From Anas platyrhynchos (Eukaryota; Chordata; Aves; Anseriformes; Anatidae), in NCBI RefSeq assembly GCF_047663525.1, contig NC_092617.1, positions 4,282,501 through 4,346,500 of the forward strand: 64,000 bases of DNA, read 5' to 3'. Shown here one piece after another: positions 10,156 through 22,110 of this stretch (positions are counted from its first letter, which is position 1; every line of letters begins with the position of its first letter). The position numbers and the translations under genes were made by a program. The notes below the pieces were generated by a model, which saw only the letters and a program-made list of their open reading frames with translations, was not told the DNA's origin and did no database searches.

Positions 10156-11869
10156 CTCAGGCCCAGTTTCTGGTGGTGCCAGAGGAGATGCTGTGGGGCC
10201 TGAATCCTCCTGTGCTGTAGGGGACCATCTAAAGCCAGGCAGGTGAACATCTCCTCTTCTCCCTTGGCTGTTACTGTAGCCTGGGAGGCACTGCCTCAGC
10301 CATCTCTGCGTTACACCTCCAGCTTCTGTCTTCCAGCTGTAAGCACCTGAAAGTCCATTGCCTGGATGTGCTCTGAGGTGTGGGAAGAGATCTGGGCTTT
10401 TCTGGGGTGTTAGTTCTCTCCCTCTGCATGCTGCTCCTCTCAGAGACGGTCTCATTTTTCACTTTCTTTCCTACCTGGAGGGAAATGCATACTCTGTCCT
10501 GGCCATAAACCTGAGCATGTTTTCTACTTTTGCCACACTTCCACATCTCCTGGACCTGTAACCTGGAAAAGTGAATATTTCATGCATGTTCGTGGCCCTG
10601 CTTTCTTCCATCTGTGCAGCAAGGTCCACATCTCAGTGTTATGTACTTTTTTGCAAAGACTGTGAATTGTCATGGATATGATAAGATTCTTCGAGGGGGG
10701 CACAGGGCTTTGTACAAGATGCAGAATGATCTTACTTGATGGTGTTCGCCTAACAATACTAGAAATGCTTTGAAATGTTGTTTAAAAAAAAACAAACAAA
10801 CAAACAAAAAAACTAAACTAAACAGAAATAAAGGCAAACTTCTAAAGCACTGACAATTTATGGATGCACATTTCCACTTTTATGATTTTTGTGACTTTGT
10901 TTTTCTTTGTTTTCATATTTATTAATGGCTGGTATCAATCCTTTGAGACACACTGCCCAGCCTCCACCTGCAGCTCCTGAGGGCCTCCGGTCTCCCACAG
11001 GTCCTCTTGACAGCTGCCAGCCCCAGGAAAACACCTCCAGTACAGAGGGGCCCCTGAACCTAGCAAGGTCTGCCTGGAAAGGTGAACAAATTATTCCAAC
11101 ATAGGAAAGAAAATATAAATAAATAAATAAAAGAGCATGTGTTCATCACTTCAAACACTCTGCCTAGAACAGTCCTTGTATAGCCATCCCTTGGGGAAGG
11201 TGAACCTCATTAGCTGCAGCTTGCACTGGGCACACAGCTGAGGAGAGTGTTTTACTGTTTACTGAACTGTACCACACTTAACTTTGGTTGGTTTTCATTG
11301 GCAGCAGTCCTTCTGTGCCTGCATGCAGGCAGTTCTGTGGGGAAAAGGGCTGGGAGTTGGTGCAAAGGAGCTGTAACATGCAGCTGCAGCCCTGACTGGA
11401 GAAGTCTGATGGGAGGAGAAGTGCTGCAAGTCCCAGGTGGCTCCTGAGAGAAATGGTGGAGCTGGGGAGGTGAGGAGGCAAGGTTGCCCACGGAGTGCCT
11501 GGCCTCAAGGGACTGCCTTTCCAAGCTGACCAGGCCTCCTTAGGAGACCCTCTGGATCAATAGCAAAGGAAGAGGGCAGGGAATTGAAATAAATCAATAA
11601 AGAATCCAGCTTGAAGGGAAAGCTCCCTTATTATCAACTGCTCATTGAAATCTGCTTCATTCACTAGCTTTCTGAAATCTCCCCAATTAGACGTAAAAAC
11701 CTTGAAGCCTTGAATGAACTGCTGGGCAGAAAGAGGGCACAGGAGGGCTCTCCGCATTGTGCTGAGCCCCAGGGTGTCTTTGGTGCTGAGTCCATGCACC
11801 TCTGATGCTGAGAGAAGATAGCGCAGGCTGTGCAAGAGGTTAAGGCTAGCAGAAATGCTGAAGGTTCTG
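10156..11869. other. No gene recognised
   Basis: About 1.7 kb of unique-looking sequence with an A-rich stretch at 10783-10835 and a short (AAAT)n tract near 11117. Open frames are short and carry no recognisable domain. Confidence 0.6.
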
Positions 11870-12480
11870 GGAGTGTTAATTGGTCCCACTGGGGGCCATT
11901 ACCACCACAGCTCCCCCATGGACTTGTTAGCAAAGGAAACGGGAGGCAGTGATGATAGGCAGGCAAAGGCAAAGTAAAGGTGGCCCTGATGGCAAGGAAA
12001 CCTTGATGTGTTTTATCAAAGCAAGCACCAAGGCCTGACACCCAGCTCTGGTAAGAGAGTTTCTGTCCCTCATGCTGCTCTTCAAGGGGCAGTGGGATCT
12101 GGGGTGTGTGATGGCAACTAAAGGACAACAGTACAACATCAGCGCACAGGGCTGCAAGGAGGCCACATGGTTCCAGTGCCAGGAGCACAATGTGTCGTCT
12201 CATAGGCCCCAGTGGTAGAGACAACAGCCAGAGCCACGGGGACAAAGACCTCTGCTGTGTCAGGGCCTTCCAGCCCTGCCAGTGCCCTTGGACATCTCCC
12301 CACAGGTTGTCCTACCCTGTTGCATGCCTGAACCATTTTCCCTGTGGCCTGGAGACATCCAACCTGCTTCCCCACCACAGCATCTCCCTACCCATACTAG
12401 GGACTCCTTATGCTCACTGCCTCTGACTTGAAACACAAGCCATGGGCTGAAGCAGACACCCTCTGAGTCACCACAGCACT
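11870..12480 (-). other. Orphan OR upstream module
   Basis: Diverged copy of the block found upstream of OR1 (3700-4290), OR2 (18480-19100), OR5 (35090-35720) and OR6 (48540-49020). It has the orientation of the OR2 copy, so an OR would be expected on the minus strand at lower coordinates. None is present between 7.8 and 11.9 kb. The module itself has no coding signal. Confidence 0.6.
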
Positions 12481-13260
12481 GCCCTTGGAGTGGCATTTCT
12501 TTCTCCTCATCACCACTCTGGACCTCCAAAACACCCAAATTATGGTGGATTTCCTTTCTCATGCTCTTTACCCCTACCCAAAATGTGCCATCATCTCTGA
12601 AAGCAGATTTCCATCTGTCAGGAGCTCCTGCAGTCTGGTCTAAGCCTGCTGTGATGTATGGAGCTGTTCTGCCCCTGATGCAGAGCAGAGCATCACAAGA
12701 TGGGAAAGAAAGGCTCTCTTCTCCTTGGAAAACTGAATGAGAATTATTCACCAAATCCCAGTGTTTCACAAGGTCGTCTGCAGGGAACACTTACCGTCGA
12801 TGGACAAGTCTCAGGTTAGGAACCATGTAAGGAAACTGGGAACCGTAGCATGGTGGCCCCAAGTCCTGCCTGCCCTCCTCCTACCACGCGCCATCAGGCG
12901 GCTGCAGCAGAGAGGACCCACAGACAGCCCCTGGCTGGGATCTGCCACCCGCCTCTCCAGTGCCACCCCTGCTGCCTTGGGGTGCTCTGTGAGGCGCTGA
13001 GTGACCTCACAAGGCCTGCTGGCCAGCACGTCTTCTGCAGGGCAACCAGCAATGCAGCAGGGACCTCACCATGGCCCTTCCATTCCCCTCTCTCCCCTCA
13101 TCCTCGGCCTTGTCTCTGGTGACATGAGCAGCCTTGGGAAGGGCTTCCTGGCCTCCCCTTGATACTGAGCTGAAAGGAAAAATGGTCTCTTCCTTGAAAG
13201 AACAATGGCTTCAAATTTGAAAAGCTTCATTAGGAGATAGGTGAAACTTTTACTAGGTTC
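12481..13260. other. No gene recognised
   Basis: Unique-looking sequence. Open frames of up to 176 codons overlap here on the minus strand (12260-12790) without any recognisable domain. Confidence 0.5.
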
Positions 13261-13833
13261 TGTTAGAGAGAAGGAAATTTAGAAGCATTCACCCCTGATG
13301 TTACTTTAGTCACTGATTAGTCAGCTTTATCTATAAGAGCCTACAGACTTGTATCTCAGACTGAGGGCAAGGTGACCCAGGCCTAGAGCATGTGTCAGAA
13401 GATTAGGTGAGAAATTCATGCTATGCATATATCCTTGGATGTGTAACCACCTAAGCTTTGTATGCACACCTGAGATGAAAGAATAAGAGAAGAAAGATTT
13501 CAATGGCTTGAGCATGGTCAAGAACTGGATTCAACTAACGAACATAGTGAGGAAGACTACTGATGACCACCAGAGACCCCTGAGAGACAGTGGAAACAAA
13601 TGTGCATGTGTCAGCGACACTTACTGATTTTAATGAGTTACAGGAAGTGGTATGAATATATTTTGGGGAAATGTGATTAACATGTATGTTTTGCTTGTAT
13701 ATAAGCCCTATAGCTCAAACAGTTCTGTAAGCACTGGAGTGATCCCCTGTGTGTCCAGCACCTCCGTAAAAGAACGCCTGTTTTCTAAAACTCCAAACTG
13801 AGTCTTAGAGAGTTACTTTGACTGGCTTTTACA
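13261..13833 (+). mobile_element. Solo-LTR-like element, second avian type
   Basis: About 570 bp with TG...CA ends (TGTTAGAGAG to TGGCTTTTACA). It has a TATA-like GTATATAAGC near 13697 followed by a GC-richer segment with AAAAGAACGCCTG, the layout of an LTR promoter and R/U5 region. No internal retroviral sequence follows and no clear target-site duplication is seen. Family not named. Confidence 0.6.
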
Positions 13834-14261
13834 GTATCACCCTTGCCTCTTGCCAGCTGCTGCCCACTCAGGCTCCTCGTACAAACGTGGCCCTGCACCA
13901 ACACTACTGCTCGTGCTGCCTTTGCTGCCTCGCCCTGTCCTCTCCCTCGACTCCTTGTCTCTGCCGGGCCCCACGTTCCACACCCAAATGTATCCCTTTG
14001 CTGTTGTCACCCTCAAGTCTGCCCAGCAGGATGGCAGAGCCAGGGCAGGACATGGTAGTGTTAGGCCCTGTAGCACCCATGCAAAGCGCTTGTGGCAAAG
14101 TGGGAGCTGAGACTGGGTTCTGTGGTGCAGAGGAGGCCCCATGCAGAAAAGATGAGGTTAAAAAGCAACTTTCGGGGGGGGGTGGGGTGGGGGGGGTGGG
14201 GGGAGGGCGGAGTTCTGTCGTGGTTTGGCATGGGAGGCTTCTGGCCACGAAGGAGCAAGGG
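13834..14261. other. Unassigned sequence with G-run
   Basis: No gene. Pyrimidine-rich up to 14170, then a guanine run at 14174-14211 with at least four G tracts of four or more, a candidate G-quadruplex on the plus strand. Confidence 0.6.
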
Positions 14262-15065
14262 GTGGGTTGACACAACTTCTCTGGGCAACCTGTTCCATTG
14301 ACCACCACCCCCAAAGGAGAGAATGTCTTCCTTATACCTAATTTTAAAGCACCCTCTTTTAGGCCCCCTTTAGGCCAATTGCAGTTGGCTTTCTGGGCTG
14401 CAAACTCACGTTGCCGGCACAGGTTGAGCTTCTCATCCACCAGTACCCCAGGTCCTTCTCCTCAGAGCTGCTCTCTACCCATTCTCCACCCAGCCGGTAT
14501 TTGTACTTGGGATTGCCCCAGTCCAGCTGCAGGACCTTGCACTTGGCCTTTGTGAACCTCAAGAGGTTCCCACAGGAAAATCTCTCAAGCCTGTCCAGGT
14601 CCATCTGCATATCATCCCTTCCCTCCAGTGTATTGACTGCACCACCCAGCTTGGTGTCATCAGCATACTCACTGAGACTGCACTCAGTCACACTGTCCAT
14701 GTCACTGACAAAGTGTTAAACAGTGCTGGCCCCAATACTTACCTCTGAGGAACACCACTCTACTGACCTCCACTTGGACATTGAGCTGTAGAATACAGCT
14801 CCTTGAGGGTGACCATCCAGCCAATTCCTCACCCACCAGGTGATCCATCCATCACATCCATGTCTCTCCAATCGAGAGACTAGGCTATCGTGTGGGACAG
14901 TGTCAAATGATTTGCACAAGTCAAAGTTCACGATGTGAGGTGCTCTTCCCCTCTCCACCAATGCTGTAAGCCCATCGTAGAAGGCCACCAGGTTTGTCAG
15001 GCACAATCTGCCCTGTGTGAAGCCGTGTTGGCTGTCACCAACAGCCACCAGTTTGCTGTCACCAC
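14262..15065 (-). mobile_element. CR1 LINE fragment (reverse transcriptase)
   Basis: Minus-strand fragment of CR1 ORF2. 14716-15105 holds the mid-RT region and 14359-14700 the region with YADD, the CR1 form of the RT catalytic box, followed by the usual downstream segment. The two parts are in different frames, so it is dead. A short piece of the same insertion lies at 29459-29550, next to OR4, showing that the OR2 and OR4 units share it. Confidence 0.88.
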
Positions 15066-16346
15066 CAGTCCAAAAGGCAGAGTAGCGTGAGAGAAGCATT
15101 TGCAATGAACCTGTGCAAGGAGGGAGACAAAAATCTCATGGGAACACTGGGGGTAATTACTGGAATTCTACACAGAGAAATGGTCAAGGCTCTGTGAGGA
15201 GCCCATATCTGAGCTGGCCTCGTGCACTGCTCATCCACACTGGGCTGCACAGAGACACGAGTCCCTGCCTTGCACACACACAGTGCACTGCAGCACTTGC
15301 AGGGTCCCTCTGGCTCCTGCAGCCACTGCCAGTGGCTGGGAGGCACCTCAGCCCTGTGGTGGGTGTATCGCCTTGCTCTGTCCTCCTCTGAGATGCCCCA
15401 CAGCATGAGGAATGGGCACAGAGACCTTGAGGGTTCAAGGAAACACATTGCAGAGCTGCATTCAGGTCTCGCACTTTGGACTAGACGGTCTCTGAAGGTG
15501 CCTTCCCCCTGGACTATTCTCTGCTATTCAGGCAGATGCCCCATGGTTGTTATACTCGGGATAAAGGGACCTGAAGACACTCTGCCCCACTGGCCTTCAT
15601 GACACCCCTAGGGATAGCTGATGGCCTTTGTGCTTGCTCTTGTTCCTCCCTCCATGTGCGTACGATGTGCCTGCAGGTAGCAGCAGCTGCAAAGGGTTTC
15701 TGTTCCTGTGTCTCTCCTGCACCTGCACAGGCCCTGCTCTTCTCCCAGCACATCCTATGTGCCAGGGAGCCTTTGGGACTCTCTTTGAGAACGTTCTGAT
15801 GTGACAGCAACTCCGAAAGATGACGTGAGCCTTCAGGCACGGCCCTTTTAGGAGGGAAATGCTGTTCTGGAGGCCATCTGTGTCACTCATGTGCCCACTG
15901 CCTGTCCCTGCCTGCAGTCCCACCACAGCCTCACAGCAGCACTGGCACCAAGCTCCAGGAGCAGCCAGGCCTTACTACGCCAGCAGGGCTCAGCAGGAGA
16001 GGGTGTCAGTGGCAGGAGAGCAGCTCTGCATGGACCCAGTGCCAATGCTCTCGGTCTGGACTGCTGGGCCATGACTCTTTTCCCCTCCACCTCTGCACAC
16101 AGGCACTGCCTCTGCAGCCACAGGAAACATCTCAGAGGAAGGATATAAGACAACAAAGGCACTTTAATTCATTTAAATACTCAAGCAAAATGAAGAATTA
16201 TATTTCTTTGTGGAAAACATCCAATAAAATAAAATTGAGAATAAAACAAAACTACCATGACAACACAAGAACATAAGACCCACTGGCTTCACCTATCATG
16301 AATAAAATTACAAGTGGTTTACAGAAGAAGGCAGGCAATATATTGC
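15066..16346 (-). other. OR2 3' flank module
   Basis: Non-coding. 15100-15475 matches 29570-29945 and 15885-16140 matches 29950-30175 beside OR4, in the same orientation; about 430 bp between them are absent from the OR4 copy. The block at 15880-16100 also matches, inverted, the 3' flanks of OR7 (58560-58850) and OR8 (63480-63770). It therefore marks the downstream side of the OR coding exon in this cluster. Confidence 0.7.
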
Positions 16347-17273
16347 TCAAGAAAAACACCCAGTCATCACTTTCCACATGGCAACCTTGATCTCCTTGTT
16401 CCTCATGCTGTAGATGAAGGGGTTCATTACTGGAGGCACCACCAAGTACAGAAATGCCAGAACAACATCCAGGGAAGAGAAGGAAATAGATGGGGGCTTC
16501 AGGTGGGCAAAAATAATTGTGCTGAGAAAGAGGGAGACCACGGCCAGGTGAGGGAGGCACGTGGAAAAGGCTTTTTGCCGTCCTTGCTGCGAGGGGATCC
16601 TCAGCACAGCCCTGAAGATCTGCACATAGGACAGAGCAATGAAAACAAAACACCCCAACAATAGAAAAGCAGTAACTGTAGTAACTTGAACTTCCCTTAA
16701 GTAAGAGTCTGAGCAGGAGAGCTTGAGGATCTGGGGGATTTCACAGAAGAACTGGTTGAGGGAATTGCCACAGCAGAGAGGCAATGAAAATGCATTGGCA
16801 ATGTGCAGCACAGCGTGGAGAAAGCCACTGCCCCAGGCAGCTGCTGCCATGGTGGCACAGGCTCTGCTGCTCAGGAGGCTCCCGTAGTGCAGGGGCTGGC
16901 ATATGGCAACGTAGCGGTCATAGGCCATGATGGTGAGAAGGCAGTACTCTACTGACATCAAGAAGAATAAAAAAAAGAGCTGTACAGCGCATCCGTGATA
17001 GGAGATGGCCTTGGTGTCCCAGAGGAAATTGGCCATGGCTTTGGGCAGAGTGATGGAGATGCAGCCCATGTTGAGGAGGGCGAGGTTGAGGAGGAAGAAG
17101 TACATGGGGTTGTGCAGGCGGTAGTCACAGGCTATGGCAGTGAGGATGAGGCCGTTGCCCAGGAGGGCAGCCAGGTAGATGCCCAGGAAGAGCCCAAAGT
17201 GTAGGACCTTCAGCTCCTGTGTTTCTGTGAATACCAGCAGGAGGAACTTAGTGATGGAGCTGTTGTTACACAT
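16347..17273 (-). CDS. Odorant receptor 2, OR14-like, intact
   Basis: Intact single-exon odorant receptor of 308 residues. It carries an N-terminal NSS glycosylation site, GN in TM1, PMYFFLLNLALL in TM2, MAYDRYVAIC after TM3, the three extracellular-loop-2 cysteines, KAFSTCLPHL before TM6 and NPFIYSMRN in TM7. About four-fifths of its residues match OR1. The product looks mosaic: the middle follows OR1 (LSSRAC, NQFFCEIPQILK, IPSQQG), while the TM7 to C-terminal part follows the OR4 pseudogene (AFLYLVVPP, KEIKVAMWKV). Its 5' flank is nearly identical to that of OR1 and OR5, but its 3' flank is of OR4 type. The start ATG follows a splice acceptor at about 17297. Unusual residue: LHNPMY where relatives have LHTPMY. 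Confidence 0.95.
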   Translation of the reverse strand: MCNNSSITKFLLLVFTETQELKVLHFGLFLGIYLAALLGNGLILTAIACDYRLHNPMYFFLLNLALLNMGCISITLPKAMANFLWDTKAISYHGCAVQLFFLFFLMSVEYCLLTIMAYDRYVAICQPLHYGSLLSSRACATMAAAAWGSGFLHAVLHIANAFSLPLCCGNSLNQFFCEIPQILKLSCSDSYLREVQVTTVTAFLLLGCFVFIALSYVQIFRAVLRIPSQQGRQKAFSTCLPHLAVVSLFLSTIIFAHLKPPSISFSSLDVVLAFLYLVVPPVMNPFIYSMRNKEIKVAMWKVMTGCFS

Positions 17274-19636
17274 TTATTGCCCCTGAGCAAGGTAGTCTGT
17301 CCAAAAGAAGAAGCGACATTGTAAAATTTAAGGAATTCTCTGACCAAAATACTTTGTATGTCTCATAGAACAGTCACACAGAACACATTCTTTCCCATTC
17401 CTTTCACAGGAAGAGCTTTCTGCAGCTGCTTGGCTTACCTCTGCCTGGTGCTCTGAGGGTGCCAAAAGAAGCAGGGGGCTGTGCTGTGGGGCTCTGCAGC
17501 AGTCAGTCCTGGTGTAGACAGGTAAAAGAGAACCCTGAGTGATCTGAGAAGTCCACTGGGCAAGGTCATCTCCTTGTCTGCAGGACAGAAGAAGGTCAAA
17601 TAACTCCTTAAGAAACAACAAAGGTGGTGTCTGTATGCTGAGGTGTGTGAGGTGCCTCAGAGCAGCAGCAATGCTCAAGGAGCCTTTGTCTCTACTACAG
17701 ATGCTCCTACTCCATTACCATCCTTCTGCCTCAGCACATGGGCAGGAAAATGAAGCAGATTCTAAAAAGTGCACAGCCTTCAGGTAGCTCTTGCCAGACA
17801 CTTCTGCAGTGCAGTGCCCTGGGGAGGTGTGGGGCTGTGAGCAGCCTGCCCCAGGCAGCAGGCTCTGGGCAGCAGCAGGACCCTGCACTGTCCTGCCCTG
17901 CGGTACCAGGGGGGCTCCTTCCACCCGCAGCTTCAGCCCCTGGCAGCTCCCCAGGCAGGCTGAGTGCTGAGCTTGACAGGTAGCAGAGGCCCTGCCTCGG
18001 CACACAGCCTCTGGGGCACAGCAGGGACCCTGCTCTGCACCACAGCCCTGGACACCCCTGCCTGCACCCCCGGCTGCACAGCCTGCAGCCGGCCCTAAGA
18101 GGAGGGAGTCCTCGCTCCCTGCATGCTGACCCTGCAGCACACAAGCCCTGCATGCCCTTCAACTCCGACACCGAGCGTCCTCCTGAGAGCTCCCATCAGC
18201 TGAGGGCTAGGCCAGCTCCAGGAGAGCCTGGCAGGGTGTGCAGTGGCATTGTCCTGCACCCAGAGACTTACCATGGGGAGGTGGCTGGCAAGATTTCTCC
18301 CTCTGCCAGCTCTCCCCTGTCTTCCCCCCCACCTCAGGCTGCACTGAACCTCTCTCCCCCTTCTCTCCTCTCCCCATGCCAGCTGCACGCAGTGCCCCCA
18401 GCAATGCTGTGCCTGGCAGAGGAGCCTTATCTGGGTGGCTGAAGCAGCTTCTCAAGTAGTCCAAATCTGATGCAAACTCCAAAGCCTCTCACAGTGCTAA
18501 CGGTCCCACTGAGGGACATTACTGTCAAGGCCTCCCCATGGACTTGTTAGAGCAGAAAAGGGCAGGCAGTGATGACGGGGAGACCAAGGCCCAGGAAAGG
18601 TGGCCCTGATGCTGAGGAAACCTTGATGTGTCCCATGAAGTCCAACAGTCGGGCCCTGACCCCAGCCTCTGGGAAGGGAGATGCTGTCCCTCCAGCGGGG
18701 GTTAGGGCTCTTCCTGGGCCAATGCACAGTGGGTAAGGGCAGTGCCAAGTACAAGACTACAGGAGGACATCTCCCAGGCTCCTGGAGGGGGATGAGGAGG
18801 CATTGAGGCCCTACTGCTGTAAGGATGAGGTGTCTCCTCATAGGCATCACTGACGGAGACAAGAGCCAGAGCCCAGCAGACAAAGCTGTTGGCTCTGTCG
18901 GGGCTTTCATCTTGCAAAAGATCCTTGACAACAACCACCACACGCTGTCCTATGCTGTCACATGTCTGCACCTGTTTCCCTGCAGGACTTAGATACCCAC
19001 CTTGCTTCCCCACCTTGCTCTCACCTTGCTCTGAGCACCTCCCTGCCTTGACTGATGTCTCTCAATCTGCCCTCAGTAATCCATGAAACACAAAGCCAGG
19101 GGCTGATCCAGACATCCCTAGAGAGGGAGGGAGAAGAGTGAGTGAACCTCTACAACAATTTCGGAGAGGTAAGAGGCTTCCTGCAATGTTGATGCTGCTT
19201 TAACACAGAATTAAAACATTGATGTAAGGCTGTTAGCCAATTTTAAAAAGTAACCAGTTTTAATGAAAACCCATTTTTGAAGAGTTTTAAAGAGTAATCC
19301 CTAAACCTAAATGCCACTCCAACGCCCTGACAAGAATCCCCTATTCTAATGCTTGAACTCAAATTATTCCATGAAGCAAAACTCAGCCCACTTTTTTTAC
19401 CTTTTACCCTTGCCTTTACTCTTGTGTTCACCCTAATCCCTGCCTTCAATACTAGCATTAACATGCTCCATTAAACCTAGACTTCTAGGCAGATGTAAAA
19501 CAAAAAACTATTCCACAAAGCTTGTCCATAACCTAACCACAGACCTGACACCCTAAACAGGACAGCCCATCTGCTAAATTTCTAATCCAGAAAAGTGAAC
19601 CCTTGTCTCTAAGGGACTAGAGAAGTCAGCTCTACC
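17274..19636 (-). other. OR2 upstream flank module, arm 2
   Basis: Reverse-complement copy of the OR1 upstream flank (2831-5499), about 96-97 % identical by eye right up to the start codon. No gene recognised. The hairpin near 19145-19175 is conserved. Confidence 0.7.
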
Positions 19637-19942
19637 TCAGGATCTACTGCCGCAGCAGCAGGAATGTGGCTGTGGCAGGGACTGCGAGATCACTTCTGTC
19701 TGTAGGTGGCAGGTCACCCTTGACATAGACCTGGGATCTGCACTTTCGGGCTGACATCTGGCAGTGGCCCTGCTAGGCCAGCAGAAGGCACCTGCTTGGC
19801 ATGCTGACTGGGGGATCCCCTCTGCCTCCAGAGCCAGGAGGACCCAGGCAGAAAGAAGGCCCGCATATGGGTCATCTTGTCCCTTTATCTTGAGTCCATG
19901 ACTGGAGAGCAGGAGGCACAAAGCTTGTCTGTGTCTAGCCAA
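19637..19942 (-). repeat. Dispersed cluster-specific module, copy 1
   Basis: Roughly 300-bp block present four times: here, 34275-34580 (+), 47036-47416 (-) and 60889-61260 (+); a more diverged piece lies at 62080-62240. A frame starting MARHSQALCLLL or close to it is open in all four (77 to 126 codons) but ends at different points. It has no recognised domain. Best seen as part of the duplicated OR unit rather than a gene. Confidence 0.55.
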
Positions 19943-20029
19943 GAAGCTGCAAGAGCAGCAGCCAGCCCATTTCTTTAAAAATGTTCATGAGGTGACTTCT
20001 GTCTTGTTGATTGCTGCACCCATGGGCTG

Positions 20030-20506
20030 AGGCCAACTGCATGAAGTTCAACAAGACCAAGTGCTGGGTCCTGCACTTGGGGCACAACAACTCCATGCAA
20101 TGCTGTGGGAAGGGTGGCTGGACAGCTGCCCAGGGGAAAAGGACCTGGGGATATTGGTGGATAGTCGGCCTAATATGAGCCATCAGTGTGCTAAGTTGGC
20201 CAAGAAGGCCTGCCTTGTACCAAGGATACTGTGGTCAACAGATGTAGGGAAGTGATAGTCCTTCTGTACTTGGCCCTGGTGAGGCCACACCTCAAGGACT
20301 GCATTCAGCTCTGGGGCTCCCTGTGTAAGAAGGATATGGATCTATTAGATCTGTGCCCCATCCCGTGATGCATTCAAGGCCAGGTTGGATGGGCTTTCAG
20401 CAACCTGGTCTAGTGGAAGGTGCCCCTGCCCATGGGAGGTGAGTTGGAATTATGTGATCTATAAGGTCTTTTCCTACCCGAACTATTCTGTGATTCTGTA
20501 AATTTG
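20030..20506 (+). mobile_element. Old CR1 LINE fragment, arm 2
   Basis: Diverged 3' part of CR1 with the ATGAAGTTCAACAAG block near 20040 and the tail TGATTCTG at 20490-20500. The matching copy in arm 3 (33383-34190, inverted) carries a further CR1 insertion that is absent here; arm 1 lost the element in a deletion. Confidence 0.85.
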
Positions 20507-20507
20507 A

Positions 20508-20858
20508 AACACAGCTCCATACCAGCTACTAGGAAGAAAAAATAACTCTATCTCAGACAAAACTAAGACAATATCCAGCACGTATTTCATACAATCTATG
20601 TCATGCTCAGCTCTGTCAATTTCTGATTTATCACCACCACCTTTCCTGTCTTTCGATATGAACACAAAAATGTCATGACCTTAGTCAATTGGTGTCAATA
20701 ATAATAGTAATAATAATAATTCCTTTTGCGTTCTATTAAATTGCCTTTATCTCAACCCATGAACTTTTTTTTTTTTTTTCCTCTCAGTTCTCTCTGTCCC
20801 ATTGGATGAATAGATTTGTAGTGCTGAGTTTCCTGCAGGGTCAAACCACAGCAAGTCT
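20508..20858. mobile_element. Rearranged ERVL LTR remnant, arm 2
   Basis: 20690-20858 matches the 3' end of the LTR at 40839-41454 on the plus strand (TATTAAATTGCCTTTATCTC, then a pyrimidine tract and an end like AAACCACAGCA). 20508-20580 matches the first 70 bp of the same LTR but on the minus strand. The two LTR ends thus lie in opposite orientation with about 110 bp of unassigned sequence between. The same arrangement is present inverted in arm 3 (32995-33375). Confidence 0.6.
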
Positions 20859-22110
20859 TCTTGGTGCCTAGCGTGGAGCACAGAGGTTGAGATGCCAGAT
20901 CTGACCACAGAGTTTTAAAAATAAATTGTTATAAGCATTAGATGAGTTTAACAGTTGCTGATCACAATATTGATCTTTTTGATCTGGGGTCTGTTGTGCT
21001 TCTTTTCAGAACTGTGTTGTATAGCACATTAGTAACTTCCATGTCATGCTGTTTATCAGTTCTGGGGGCTGGTTTAAGGTTACTGCCTTGCTGTATTGGA
21101 TAACACTGACTTCTGATAGGATCAAATTATTGCCCCCTCAATACCTGAGGAACCATCTCTTCATCTCTTGGAAACTATGAAGAATTACAGTCTTTGCCTT
21201 TTTTCCTCAGGGATTAAATCTATGCAGGGTGGTGGGGGATGCTTTTCCCCACTTCTTCACTCTCCCTTTCTCCTCCACCTCATGCTTCTCCTCCAGGCTA
21301 ATTACAATAGCTCTTCAATGCTTTGAATATCCTTGCGATGGTCAAACCAGCATGTTCTTATTTTTAGGTCTCCTGAATGCCATTCAGGTTTTGTTTAAGT
21401 TTAAACAACAACTTAAACGTGCCATCCAGAGATCTGTCCAGAAGCAGGAAAGCTAGGAGTGGCAGGAAGAGTTCGAAGATCTGGGCAGGCACCTACAGCA
21501 GTGGACATGTCTAGTGCTTTGGAATTTCACCTCTGAGCAAGTGCAATCTTAAACAAAACTGTGAAATGCTTAAGCGTGTCATCACCCCGGCAATTCCAAA
21601 GAGACTCAAAACACTGCAATATGCTGGTTGTTAAGTTATGCTTATGAAGCTACAGTCCACACCTCTCCCACCCCTGTGACTTTTCCTGCAGGCACACTCC
21701 AGCCCCTTTGACAGGCCCAGAGCCTGTCCAAAGCCACTCCAAACCCTGCAACAGGCCCTACAGGCACTCCAGCTCCTGCAATGGGCTTAAGGTTAAACAC
21801 ATCCCTATAATAGGCCCTATAGCCACTCCCAAACCTGCAATAGGCCCTGCAGCCCCTCCAACTCATCCAAAAGGCCCCACAGCCAGAACAACTCCTGTGA
21901 TGGTCCCTGCAGCTACTCCAGCCCCTGCAATGGGCCACATCACTGGGCCAGAGAACCAACCTAAGCCAGCATCTGTTGCCTCTACATGCAAGAGAAAACA
22001 GTGGGTGTGAAAATCTCAGTTTTTCTTTAGAAAGGAAGGAAATTCCTACCCAGAAAAGAAAGGAGGAAAAAGAAGATGAGGCAGGTTTCTCCAAAGTTGG
22101 GCCATCTTGG

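Noticed and set aside
19140..19180. GAGAGGTAAGAG as a 5' splice donor of an OR leader exon
   Set aside because: In arms 1-3 the signal lies on the strand opposite to the nearby OR; without transcripts it cannot be assigned.
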